DNA of 64,000 nt from contig CABMPP010000004.1 in the NCBI GenBank assembly GCA_902388495.1, positions 1-64,000 on the forward strand, written 5' to 3'. This document shows positions 1-7,106 of this stretch, piece by piece. The stretch is from an uncultured Bacteroides sp. GTDB lineage: Bacteria > Bacteroidota > Bacteroidia > Bacteroidales > Bacteroidaceae. A model generated the notes under the pieces. The model did not search any database. It saw only the letters and a list, made by a program, of their open reading frames with translations, and had not been told where the DNA came from. A program made the position numbers and the translations under genes. Every line of letters starts with the position of its first letter. Within the stretch, counting starts at the first letter, position 1.

Positions 1-51
1 AGGCGGAGGAGTTTGAGATACACTTGTTATCACACGCCCCTAAATTATCAT

Positions 52-963
52 TTAGACTTCTTTCCCCTCCTTCTCAAAATCCTTTCTCGACTTACTCTGC
101 GTCACAATATATACCCCCAGGAACACCAGCGCTATAGCTATTCCCTTCTCCATGTTGAATACTCCCAAGCCTAAGATGATAGCCACTGTTGAGGCAACAA
201 TCGGTTGCATATAGTTGTACATGCTCACTACCGTGGGGCGTAGCAGCCTTTGTGCCGTCATGATGCAGATATACGCCAGGAAGCTGCCACCCACTACTAC
301 ATATCCTGCTTGCAGCAGTGCTGCCGTAGAAATCCCGTTCCACTCTATGCCCGCTACATCATGATAAGAGAACGGTATGTAGCACATCGATGCATACACA
401 AACATCCACTTGTTCAGCGTCACGGGCGAGTACTTCTGCGACAACCCTTTGAACACCGTCAGGTAGATGGAGAAACTGATTTGTGCTACCAGGCAAAGCA
501 AATCGCCGATGAGGCTACCACCACCGCTACCCGCACTCTGGCTGCTTATGATTAGTATCAGCGCACCCATAGCTCCTACAAAGATACCCAGCACCTTCTT
601 GTTCGTAACGGGCTCTTTCAGATAGAGCGCCGCCACAATCATGGTGACGATGGGCAGCGTCGTAGTCACAATGGAAGCATCGATGGGAGAGGTGAGGGAC
701 AGTCCGAAGATATAAACCCCTTGATTGAACACCAGTGCGAAGAGCGAAGCGAAGAATATCTTCAGCATATCCCGGTGGTCCACCTGTTCGCGCTTGCAGA
801 ACAGGGAAAGCAACCAGAAGCATGCTGCCGCTCCCACCATGCGGAAAGTGGTAACTGATAACGCAGAGAACTCGGCCAAAGCCGACTTGCCGATAGGGGC
901 CATCAAGCCCCATAAAATGTTTGCAGTAAGGGCGAAGAGATGCCCTTGTACGTTTTTGTTCAT
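52..963 (-). CDS. DMT-superfamily (EamA) transporter
   Basis: Protein of 303 aa with about ten hydrophobic segments arranged as two EamA repeats, the layout of drug/metabolite exporters of the 10-TMS DMT family. It is an inner-membrane carrier; the substrate cannot be told from sequence. The open frame runs back to a TTG at 993, but the ATG at 963 (MNKNVQGHLFAL) is preferred. The extension would be only ten residues, and a TAnnTTTG promoter element lies at 998-991, over that TTG. The C-terminus is short and charged (KSRKDFEKEGKEV). The gene stands alone and is divergent from the sensor kinase that follows. Confidence 0.85.
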   Translation of the reverse strand: MNKNVQGHLFALTANILWGLMAPIGKSALAEFSALSVTTFRMVGAAACFWLLSLFCKREQVDHRDMLKIFFASLFALVFNQGVYIFGLSLTSPIDASIVTTTLPIVTMIVAALYLKEPVTNKKVLGIFVGAMGALILIISSQSAGSGGGSLIGDLLCLVAQISFSIYLTVFKGLSQKYSPVTLNKWMFVYASMCYIPFSYHDVAGIEWNGISTAALLQAGYVVVGGSFLAYICIMTAQRLLRPTVVSMYNYMQPIVASTVAIILGLGVFNMEKGIAIALVFLGVYIVTQSKSRKDFEKEGKEV

Positions 964-990
964 TACAGTCTTTTTTGTTTGAAACGGCGG

Positions 991-998
991 CAAAGGTA
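991..998 (-). promoter_or_regulatory. Candidate -7 element (TACCTTTG) of the DMT gene
   Basis: Read on the minus strand this matches the Bacteroides -7 consensus TAnnTTTG. It would put the transcript start near 984 and leave about 20 nt before the ATG at 963. I see no good -33 TTTG at the expected distance. Confidence 0.4.
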
Positions 999-1015
999 AC
1001 TAATTTGCAAATAAA

Positions 1016-1047
1016 CTTGCTCTTACCTTCAATTTATTCTATATTTG
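1016..1047 (+). promoter_or_regulatory. Promoter of the split sensor kinase
   Basis: CTTG at 1016-1019 and TATATTTG at 1040-1047 are 20 bp apart, the spacing of Bacteroides housekeeping promoters. The predicted transcript start is near 1054. This excludes the GTG at 1055 as a useful start and favours the ATG at 1082. Confidence 0.6.
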
Positions 1048-1081
1048 CAACAAAGTGGCAAGCTTTACAAACCGTCCGGAT

Positions 1082-2434
1082 ATGAAATACTATTTGATAA
1101 GAAGCATAGCAACTGCGTGGTTGATACTTCTCTGCCTGCAAAGCGGTGATGCCCGGGAAATCAATGTCGATCAAACTAAAAAGGATCTGCTGGAGACACT
1201 GCAAAATGGTGCCGTTGATAAGCGGCGGCAGATGGAACTGTATGTCGACCTCTATGACTTGTCCGACGATGAGACCGGCAAGCTTGCCTATATCAAGAAA
1301 GCCTTGGAACTTGCCGTCCGGCAAAAAGATCAGACCTACATTTTTGAAACACTTGACATCCTTTGCCGTGATTACAAAGACGATGCCGATTCCTTGCGCT
1401 ACTATTGGCGGATGGGAGAAGAGCATCTGAAGGGACCCTATAAGGACTTCTATATGGCATGGCTCAAGGCTTTTCCCTCTGTTTGCAAGATGGACGAGGC
1501 CGACGAAGCTGACGAAGCAAACGAGGAGATTGCACGGTATAAGCAACATGAAGCAAATCTTTCGGACAAGTCGCAGGAAGTGCAGTGGGAGATGATTCTT
1601 TGTTCGGCAATGGAGTGCGTCAGTTACTTTGCACCGTCTGTGACCAGTGCGGAAGACCGTATCACTCATCTGCAAAATATTCATCAACTGGTTCGTGACT
1701 TGCCTTTTGAAGTCAGCTATAAGTTCGACTGGTATTACCTGACCCGCATTGAGTACCTGCTCCGTGCCGAAGGAAAGACCGATGAAACAGTAAAAGCTGT
1801 GGAGGCTCTCGAGCAGTTGGAGCAACTGTACGACAATCAGTTCGAATTACCTTTTTATAAGCGTCGCGTTTACCTCCGTAACCGCAGTCGCGAAGCACTG
1901 CGTATGGGCGTCTACAGTGAGCTGCTTTACTTCGGAGACGTTATCGGCAGAGAAAGAATGGACGAAGTCTACGCCCGAATGAAGGCATACTATCAAGACG
2001 AGGCCCCGGAAAGCACCAAAGACATGCTTCTGCCTTCTTCGTTCCGCTACTACTTTTATACCCGGCAGTACGACCTTGCCATGCAGACAGTCGATAAGTT
2101 GCTGGCGCAGACAGACACGACCGACAGGAACAGGAGGACTGAACTGTTGGCAAAGAAAATCAATCTGATCACCCAGTGGAAACAGCACTACAAAGAAGGC
2201 TTCGATGCCTTTTGGGAATATACGAGCCTGATGGAAGACAGTCATGTGGAAGAAACCAACAAGCAACTGGCAGAAATGCGCTCATTGTTCGAAGTAGACA
2301 AACTAAAGATAGAACAAGCCGAGCTCCAGACACGCTATCACCGCATAGCTCTTGTTGTACTTATTGTCTTGCTGCTGATTTTCCTGCTATGGCCTCTACC
2401 AATATCGGTTGACGAAACGGCTGAAGGCAACTAA
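1082..2434 (+). CDS. Sensor half of a frameshifted TPR-type sensor histidine kinase
   Basis: This 450-aa frame has a signal peptide (MKYYLIRSIATAWLILL...SGDA). A long helical region follows that looks like degenerate tetratricopeptide repeats (about residues 25-410). It ends with a coiled region and one membrane span (RIALVVLIVLLLIFLLW). After that Trp the frame runs into an unrelated tail, PLPISVDETAEGN, and stops. The kinase core is in the next frame and starts inside this tail. Dropping one C near 2393-2394 would give the sequence LLWLYQYRLTKRLK and join both parts into a standard Bacteroides periplasmic-TPR sensor kinase of about 690 aa. I read this as one gene broken by a 1-bp insertion or a sequencing error. 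The ligand is unknown, and no response regulator is adjacent. Confidence 0.8.
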   Translation: MKYYLIRSIATAWLILLCLQSGDAREINVDQTKKDLLETLQNGAVDKRRQMELYVDLYDLSDDETGKLAYIKKALELAVRQKDQTYIFETLDILCRDYKDDADSLRYYWRMGEEHLKGPYKDFYMAWLKAFPSVCKMDEADEADEANEEIARYKQHEANLSDKSQEVQWEMILCSAMECVSYFAPSVTSAEDRITHLQNIHQLVRDLPFEVSYKFDWYYLTRIEYLLRAEGKTDETVKAVEALEQLEQLYDNQFELPFYKRRVYLRNRSREALRMGVYSELLYFGDVIGRERMDEVYARMKAYYQDEAPESTKDMLLPSSFRYYFYTRQYDLAMQTVDKLLAQTDTTDRNRRTELLAKKINLITQWKQHYKEGFDAFWEYTSLMEDSHVEETNKQLAEMRSLFEVDKLKIEQAELQTRYHRIALVVLIVLLLIFLLWPLPISVDETAEGN

Positions 2435-3164
2435 AGAGGCATTGATCCTGTCGAACAAGAAAGTGGCCGAGGAAAGTGAGCGTGCCAAGGCAAGCGACCG
2501 TATGAAGACGGAATTCCTCCAGTCCATGTGCCACGAGATACGCACCCCGCTGAATGCCATTTGCGGTTTCAGTACCTTACTGCTGAATGAAGACCTGAGC
2601 CGGGAAGACAAAGAAGAATTTCCGGCCATCATTGAAAAGAACTCCAACCAGCTGACCGAACTGTTTGAGGATATCCTGCAAGTGTCGGATTTGAGCAGTT
2701 CATTGGAATTGTTCCCTATGGAGCGGGTAGATGTATTGCCGGTTTGCGTAGAGATTCTCGATGCATGCAGGGATAGATCAAAGAACCCTGCCATCGCTTA
2801 CGTTTTTGAATCCGCATTGGATAAATGCCCCGTAACGACGAATGTTCAATATCTGCAACGTGTTGTAGAGCACCTCTTGAGCAATGCGGCGAAGTTTACC
2901 ACTACCGGCATCATCCGCATAAGCCTGGCAGTTGTCGAGGGAAAAGTCCGTATTGCCGTGAGCGATACAGGCATCGGTATCCCGGCGGAGAAGGCCGAAT
3001 ATATCTTCGACCGTTTCACCAAGTTGGATGATTTCATGCCGGGCACCGGATTGGGGCTCTACTCCTGCCGTCTCATTATCACCCGTCTGGGTGGCTCCAT
3101 TTATCTTGATACCTCTTATCACGACGGTGCATGTTTCTGCATCGATTTGCCGGGCGAAGCATGA
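2409..3164 (+). CDS. Kinase half of the frameshifted sensor histidine kinase
   Basis: The 251-aa frame opens at a TTG (2409) within the tail of the preceding frame. It holds a HisKA domain with the H-box [12 protein letters not shown] (phospho-accepting His at residue 42). The HATPase domain has an N box (HLLSNAAKFTTTG), G1 box (SDTGIGIP), F box (IFDRFTKLD) and G2 box (GTGLGLY). It ends at the last beta strand with no receiver domain. On its own it would be a soluble kinase without a sensor. It is more likely the second part of a membrane kinase split by a frameshift near 2393. In-frame codons upstream of 2409 keep reading sensibly (LYQYR), which supports the split. Confidence 0.8.
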   Translation: MTKRLKATKEALILSNKKVAEESERAKASDRMKTEFLQSMCHEIRTPLNAICGFSTLLLNEDLSREDKEEFPAIIEKNSNQLTELFEDILQVSDLSSSLELFPMERVDVLPVCVEILDACRDRSKNPAIAYVFESALDKCPVTTNVQYLQRVVEHLLSNAAKFTTTGIIRISLAVVEGKVRIAVSDTGIGIPAEKAEYIFDRFTKLDDFMPGTGLGLYSCRLIITRLGGSIYLDTSYHDGACFCIDLPGEA

Positions 3165-3203
3165 TTTTTCCATCCGGCGGGCGGGATATCTGATATTATC
3201 GCG

Positions 3204-3211
3204 TATATTTG
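3204..3211 (+). promoter_or_regulatory. Candidate -7 element (TATATTTG) of the ATPase-DUF4435 pair
   Basis: A TAnnTTTG match 26 bp before the ATG at 3237, with a predicted start near 3218. No clear -33 element is visible in the GC-rich stretch before it. It suggests the pair is transcribed separately from the kinase. Confidence 0.4.
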
Positions 3212-3236
3212 CTTTTGATTTTTAAAGTGAGAAACT

Positions 3237-4061
3237 ATGGAAGTACAAGCCAATTACATCAAACGTATCGAAATACACGGATTGTGGCATCGGTACGATA
3301 TTGCCTGGGATTTGCGTCCCGACGTCAATATACTTTCCGGCATCAACGGAGTGGGGAAGACCACTATCCTGAACCGCTCGGTCAACTACCTGGAACAGAC
3401 CTCCGGCCAAGTGAAGAGCGACGAGAAGAACGGCGTGCACGTCTTCTTCGACAATCCGGCGGCCACCTTCATCCCTTACGATGTAATCCGCAGCTACGAC
3501 CGTCCTCTCATCATGGGCGACTTCACCGCCCGCATGGCCGACCCCGAAGTGAAGTCCGAACTGGACTGGCAGCTCTACCTCCTGCAACGCCACTATCTGG
3601 ACTACCAGGTGAACATCGGCAACAAGATGATAGAATTGCTCAACGGAGACGAAGAGCAGCGCAGCCTGGCATCCTCACTGTCCATTCCCAAGCGTAAGTT
3701 TCAGGACATGATGGACGAACTCTTCAGCTATACCCGCAAAAAGATAGACCGCAAGAGCAACGAAATCGTCTTCTACCAGGACGGCGAACGGTTGCCGCCC
3801 TATAAACTCTCTTCCGGTGAGAAGCAGATGCTGGTAATCCTGCTCACCGTGCTGGTGCGCGACGGCGACCATTGCGTCCTCTTCATGGACGAGCCGGAAG
3901 CCTCCCTGCACATCGAGTGGCAACAGAAGCTCATCGGCATGATACGCGAATTGAATCCCAATCTTCAACTCATCCTCACCACCCACTCGCCCGCCGTCAT
4001 CATGGAAGGCTGGCTGGATGCAGTGACGGAAGTGGAAGAGATTTCTACCAATATAAAATAG
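3237..4061 (+). CDS. ABC-type AAA ATPase (AAA_15/AAA_21-like), partner of DUF4435 protein
   Basis: Compact 274-aa SMC/ABC-type ATPase. Walker A is GINGVGKTT (Lys41). A signature-like LSSGEKQM follows near residue 195. Walker B is CVLFMDEPEASL (Asp218, Glu219), and the H-loop is TTHSP. There are no membrane spans and no long coiled-coil arms, so it is not a transporter subunit or a full SMC protein. The next gene, 9-18 bp downstream and co-directional, has TOPRIM-like motifs. ATPase plus DUF4435 is the composition of the PARIS anti-phage system (AriA/AriB) and resembles the two functions of OLD nucleases. It is shorter than the roughly 450-500 aa I remember for AriA, so membership in PARIS is only suggested. 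It could instead be a core gene with an unknown housekeeping role. Confidence 0.8.
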   Translation: MEVQANYIKRIEIHGLWHRYDIAWDLRPDVNILSGINGVGKTTILNRSVNYLEQTSGQVKSDEKNGVHVFFDNPAATFIPYDVIRSYDRPLIMGDFTARMADPEVKSELDWQLYLLQRHYLDYQVNIGNKMIELLNGDEEQRSLASSLSIPKRKFQDMMDELFSYTRKKIDRKSNEIVFYQDGERLPPYKLSSGEKQMLVILLTVLVRDGDHCVLFMDEPEASLHIEWQQKLIGMIRELNPNLQLILTTHSPAVIMEGWLDAVTEVEEISTNIK

Positions 4062-4079
4062 AGTGATGAGGTGATAACT

Positions 4080-5084
4080 ATGGCAACCTCTTTAAAACAT
4101 AATCTCACTTCAGCCTATCTGGATGCTGCCCGCAAGCTTTCGCCGAAGAGGGCTCGCCGGCGCATTGTGGCGTATGTGGAAAGTTATGATGACATTGCTT
4201 TCTGGCGGACGCTGCTGTCGGAGTTCGAGAACGAGGAGCGTTACTTCCAGGTGATGCTTCCTTCCTCCACCTCCCTGGCCAAAGGCAAGAAAATGGTGCT
4301 GATGAATACGCTGAACACAGCCGAGTTAGGGCGTAGCCTGATAGCTTGTGTAGACAGCGACTACGACCTCTTGCTGCAAGGTGCCACCAATGTATCCCGT
4401 AAGATAAATCGGAATCCCTATATCTTCCAGACTTATGGCTATGCCATCGAGAACTTCCACTGCTTTGCCGACAGTCTTCACGAGGTTTGTGTGCAGGCTA
4501 CGCTGAACGACCGTTCCATACTGGACTTCCCAGCCTTCTTGAAACGCTACTCGCAGATAGCCTACCCGCTGTTCCTGTGGAACGTATGGTTCTACCGCCA
4601 GCGCGATACGCATACTTTCCCGATGTACGACTTCAATGCCTGCGTGCGTTTGCGGGAGGTCAATGTCCGCCATCCCTACCACAGCCTGGACGAGATGCAG
4701 CAGACGGTATCGGCCAAACTCTCCGAACTGCGGGCCCGCTTTCCGCAATATATAGACCGGGTGGAGCGCCTGGGCAAGGAGTTGGAACGGTTGGGGCTGA
4801 CGCCCGATACCACTTACCTTTATATACAAGGCCATCACATCATGGATTGTGTGGTCTTGAAGGTGCTTACTCCCGTCTGTACGGTGCTGCGTCGTGAGCG
4901 GGAAGAGGAAATCAAGCGTCTGGCCGAACATAACGAGCAGTTCCGCAATGAGCTGACGGGTTATGAAAACAGTCAGGTCAATGTTTCCCTGATGCTGAAG
5001 AAAAACAGCGGTTACAAGAACCTTTATCTGTATCAGTGGTTGAGAGAGGATATTGAGGAATTCCTGGGGAGAGAGAAGTTGTAG
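4080..5084 (+). CDS. DUF4435 protein, TOPRIM-like nuclease candidate
   Basis: A protein of 334 aa from the ATG at 4080; a GTG at 4071 would add three residues. Its N-terminal third resembles a TOPRIM fold. A conserved Glu lies in VAYVESYDDIAFW (Glu34), and a D-x-D follows a hydrophobic strand in IACVDSDYDLLL (Asp92, Asp94). DUF4435 proteins are known as the AriB effector of PARIS, where an ATPase holds the nuclease until a trigger releases it. The C-terminal half is helical and charged, without further motifs I recognise. It follows the ATPase immediately and probably forms a complex with it. Family assignment is by motif and context; nuclease activity is inferred. Confidence 0.7.
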   Translation: MATSLKHNLTSAYLDAARKLSPKRARRRIVAYVESYDDIAFWRTLLSEFENEERYFQVMLPSSTSLAKGKKMVLMNTLNTAELGRSLIACVDSDYDLLLQGATNVSRKINRNPYIFQTYGYAIENFHCFADSLHEVCVQATLNDRSILDFPAFLKRYSQIAYPLFLWNVWFYRQRDTHTFPMYDFNACVRLREVNVRHPYHSLDEMQQTVSAKLSELRARFPQYIDRVERLGKELERLGLTPDTTYLYIQGHHIMDCVVLKVLTPVCTVLRREREEEIKRLAEHNEQFRNELTGYENSQVNVSLMLKKNSGYKNLYLYQWLREDIEEFLGREKL

Positions 5085-5104
5085 TTAAATGATAAATTAG
5101 ACTT

Positions 5105-6358
5105 ATGGAAATATTGAAGAACATTGATGAGTTTTTGATTTCTTTGGGAGTATCTCCTTCTTGGGCAGATAGGCTCGACCAGTTCATTGCTTTTGCACTA
5201 ATCCTTATCGTAACTTTTATAGCCGATGCCGTATGCCGCAACATCCTGCTGAAAGCAGTAGCCCACTTGGTGAAGCAGACGAAGGCAACCTGGGACGATA
5301 TCGTCTTCGACCGCAAAGTGATGGTACACCTCAGCCGCATGGTGGCTCCCATTATTATTTATATCTTTATTCCCATTGCATTTGCGGAAACAAGCCAGAC
5401 CACTGTGGGCTTCATACAGCGCATGTGTCTCATTTATCTCATCATCACTTTTCTGAGTTTCATCAACTCCTTTCTGAAAGCCATCTATACGGTGTATAGC
5501 GAGAAAGAGCAATTCCGCAACCGCCCGTTGAAGGGAATGCTGCAAACTGTGCAAGTCGTTCTTTGGTTTGTGGGCGCTATCATCGTAGTCAGCATTCTTA
5601 TCAATAAGTCGCCTGTCTCTCTGTTGGCAGGCTTGGGTGCTTCCGCAGCCATCCTGATGCTGGTCTTCAAGGACAGCATCATGGGCTTTGTCTCCGGCGT
5701 ACAGCTCTCCGCCAACGACATGCTGAAGGTGGGAGACTGGATTGCCATGCCCAAGTATGGCGCCGACGGTACAGTGATAGAAGTAACCCTGAACACCGTC
5801 AAGGTGCGCAACTGGGACAACACCATCACCACCATTCCCCCTTACCTGCTCGTCAGCGATTCCTTCCAGAACTGGCGCGGTATGCAGGAGAGTGGCGGGC
5901 GTCGTGTGAAGCGCAGCATCAATATCGACATGACCAGCGTTAAGTTCTGCACTCCGGAGATGCTGGCTAAATATCGCAAGATACTCCTGCTGAAGGACTA
6001 CGTTGAAAAGACGGAGCAAGTGATAAAAGACTATAATGAGGAACACGACATCGACAACTCCATCCTCGTCAACGGTCGCCGCCAGACCAACCTGGGCGTA
6101 TTCCGCGCATATCTTACCGCCTACTTGAAGAGCCGCCCCGACATCAACCAGGGGCTGACCTGCATGGTGCGCCAATTGCAACCTACCGATCACGGCATCC
6201 CGATGGAACTTTACTTCTTCTCTGCCATCAAGGAGTGGGTGCCATACGAAGGTGTGCAGGCCGATGTTTTCGACCATGTGCTGGCCATTATTCCGGAGTT
6301 CGACTTGCAGGTGTTCCAGTCACCGTCGGGCAGGGATTTCCAGCGGGCGCTGTCTTGA
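5105..6358 (+). CDS. MscS-family mechanosensitive channel (YbdG-like)
   Basis: Protein of 417 aa with about four or five hydrophobic segments. The pore-lining helix and beta domain follow (LLAGLGASAAILMLVFKDS, then FVSGVQLSANDMLKVGDWI). The Gly/Ala-rich pore helix followed by the VGDWI beta-domain strand is the MscS signature. The C-terminal cytoplasmic domain is longer than in E. coli MscS and resembles the YbdG/MscM branch. It would act in the inner membrane as an osmotic release valve. It begins 20 bp after the DUF4435 gene and may be read from the same transcript, although its role is unrelated. Confidence 0.88.
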   Translation: MEILKNIDEFLISLGVSPSWADRLDQFIAFALILIVTFIADAVCRNILLKAVAHLVKQTKATWDDIVFDRKVMVHLSRMVAPIIIYIFIPIAFAETSQTTVGFIQRMCLIYLIITFLSFINSFLKAIYTVYSEKEQFRNRPLKGMLQTVQVVLWFVGAIIVVSILINKSPVSLLAGLGASAAILMLVFKDSIMGFVSGVQLSANDMLKVGDWIAMPKYGADGTVIEVTLNTVKVRNWDNTITTIPPYLLVSDSFQNWRGMQESGGRRVKRSINIDMTSVKFCTPEMLAKYRKILLLKDYVEKTEQVIKDYNEEHDIDNSILVNGRRQTNLGVFRAYLTAYLKSRPDINQGLTCMVRQLQPTDHGIPMELYFFSAIKEWVPYEGVQADVFDHVLAIIPEFDLQVFQSPSGRDFQRALS

Positions 6359-6469
6359 AACGGTTTCCGGCGTTCACCCCATTCCTTTTCTTGCCCATTA
6401 AAGTCCTATACTTATTGCATTTCTCCCCAGGACTTAGTACCTTTGAGTCGTATACTGTGAGGGCAGAAC

Positions 6470-6577
6470 ATCCCCGCCTTTTCCCAGAAAACACCCGGAT
6501 GTTTTGGGGTAAAACATCCCCATCTTTTACCTGAAAAGATCCCCATCTTTTGGGGTAAAACATCCGGGTCTTTTAGC
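6470..6577. repeat. Intergenic array, five units with a 23-bp period
   Basis: Units start at 6470, 6493, 6516, 6539 and 6562, exactly 23 bp apart. Most follow the pattern A(T/C)CC-N5-TTTT-N6-AAAA(C/G). Inverted-repeat halves allow hairpins; at 6497-6519 GGATGTTTT and AAAACATCC flank a 5-nt loop. It lies in the 313-bp gap between the MscS and HU-like genes. The rest of that gap holds only the promoter element of the HU gene and short related words (CGTATACTGTGAGGG near 6449, CGTAATGTGTGAGGG near 6586). Confidence 0.75.
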
Positions 6578-6632
6578 CTCTCGATCGTAATGTGTGAGGG
6601 GTAAAGGTATGGACTGTTGGGGGCTAGGTCCT

Positions 6633-6640
6633 TATGTTTG
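6633..6640 (+). promoter_or_regulatory. Candidate -7 element (TATGTTTG) of the HU-like gene
   Basis: TAnnTTTG match 32 bp before the ATG at 6672; predicted transcript start near 6648. The -33 region is not convincing. Confidence 0.4.
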
Positions 6641-6671
6641 CCGTGCAGAACAATAAAATGAAAGAACAACT

Positions 6672-7106
6672 ATGGCAATGAATTATGTGGTCCGCAAGAA
6701 GGTGGACAAGAGTGGAGACAAGGAAGTGGTGCGCTACTATGCCGCATCCAAAGTGGTTCAACCCGAACCGGTGAGCAACGAAGAGATAGCCAGACGTCTG
6801 GCCGAAGTAAGTTCCTTGCAGGCGGGCGATGCTTACTCTGTGCTGGTACAGCTACCGGACGTGATAGCCGATTTCCTGGCAAGCGGCCGCACCGTGAATA
6901 TCAAAGGTTTGGGTAACTTCTTTCCTGCCATGACCAGCGAACCGGTGGAGCGGATAGAAGATTGCACCGCAGACAAGGTGCGCATCACACGCATCTGCTT
7001 CCGGGCATCCAAGGAGTTCATGGCGCGCATCTACCGCTATCTGGATTTATTCAGCATGCAGGTGCACGACTTGAAGAAGGAACTGAAGAAACAAAAGAAG
7101 GCTTAA
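6672..7106 (+). CDS. HU-like DNA-binding protein, Bacteroidetes type
   Basis: A 144-aa protein with an HU/IHF fold signature: N-terminal YVVRKKVDKSGDKEVVRYYA, a helical part (SNEEIARRLAEVSSLQAGD), then VNIKGLGNFFPAM, the strand before the DNA-binding arm. It ends in a basic tail (LKKELKKQKKA). Bacteroidetes genomes carry many such variants, often next to exported or surface genes; they bind DNA non-specifically in the nucleoid. Its stop overlaps by 3 bp the stop of the convergent AAA/PD-(D/E)XK gene. Confidence 0.8.
   Translation: MAMNYVVRKKVDKSGDKEVVRYYAASKVVQPEPVSNEEIARRLAEVSSLQAGDAYSVLVQLPDVIADFLASGRTVNIKGLGNFFPAMTSEPVERIEDCTADKVRITRICFRASKEFMARIYRYLDLFSMQVHDLKKELKKQKKA

Noticed and set aside
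1..51. End of another gene at the left edge
   Set aside because: Only 51 bases remain after the DMT stop and no frame or motif can be supported.
2380..2440. Programmed ribosomal frameshift in the TPR kinase
   Set aside because: No slippery heptamer and no downstream pseudoknot is evident; a plain one-base insertion explains it better.
5198..6277. Long antisense frame over the MscS channel gene
   Set aside because: It mirrors a GC-biased coding strand and has no motif; the MscS protein is unmistakable.
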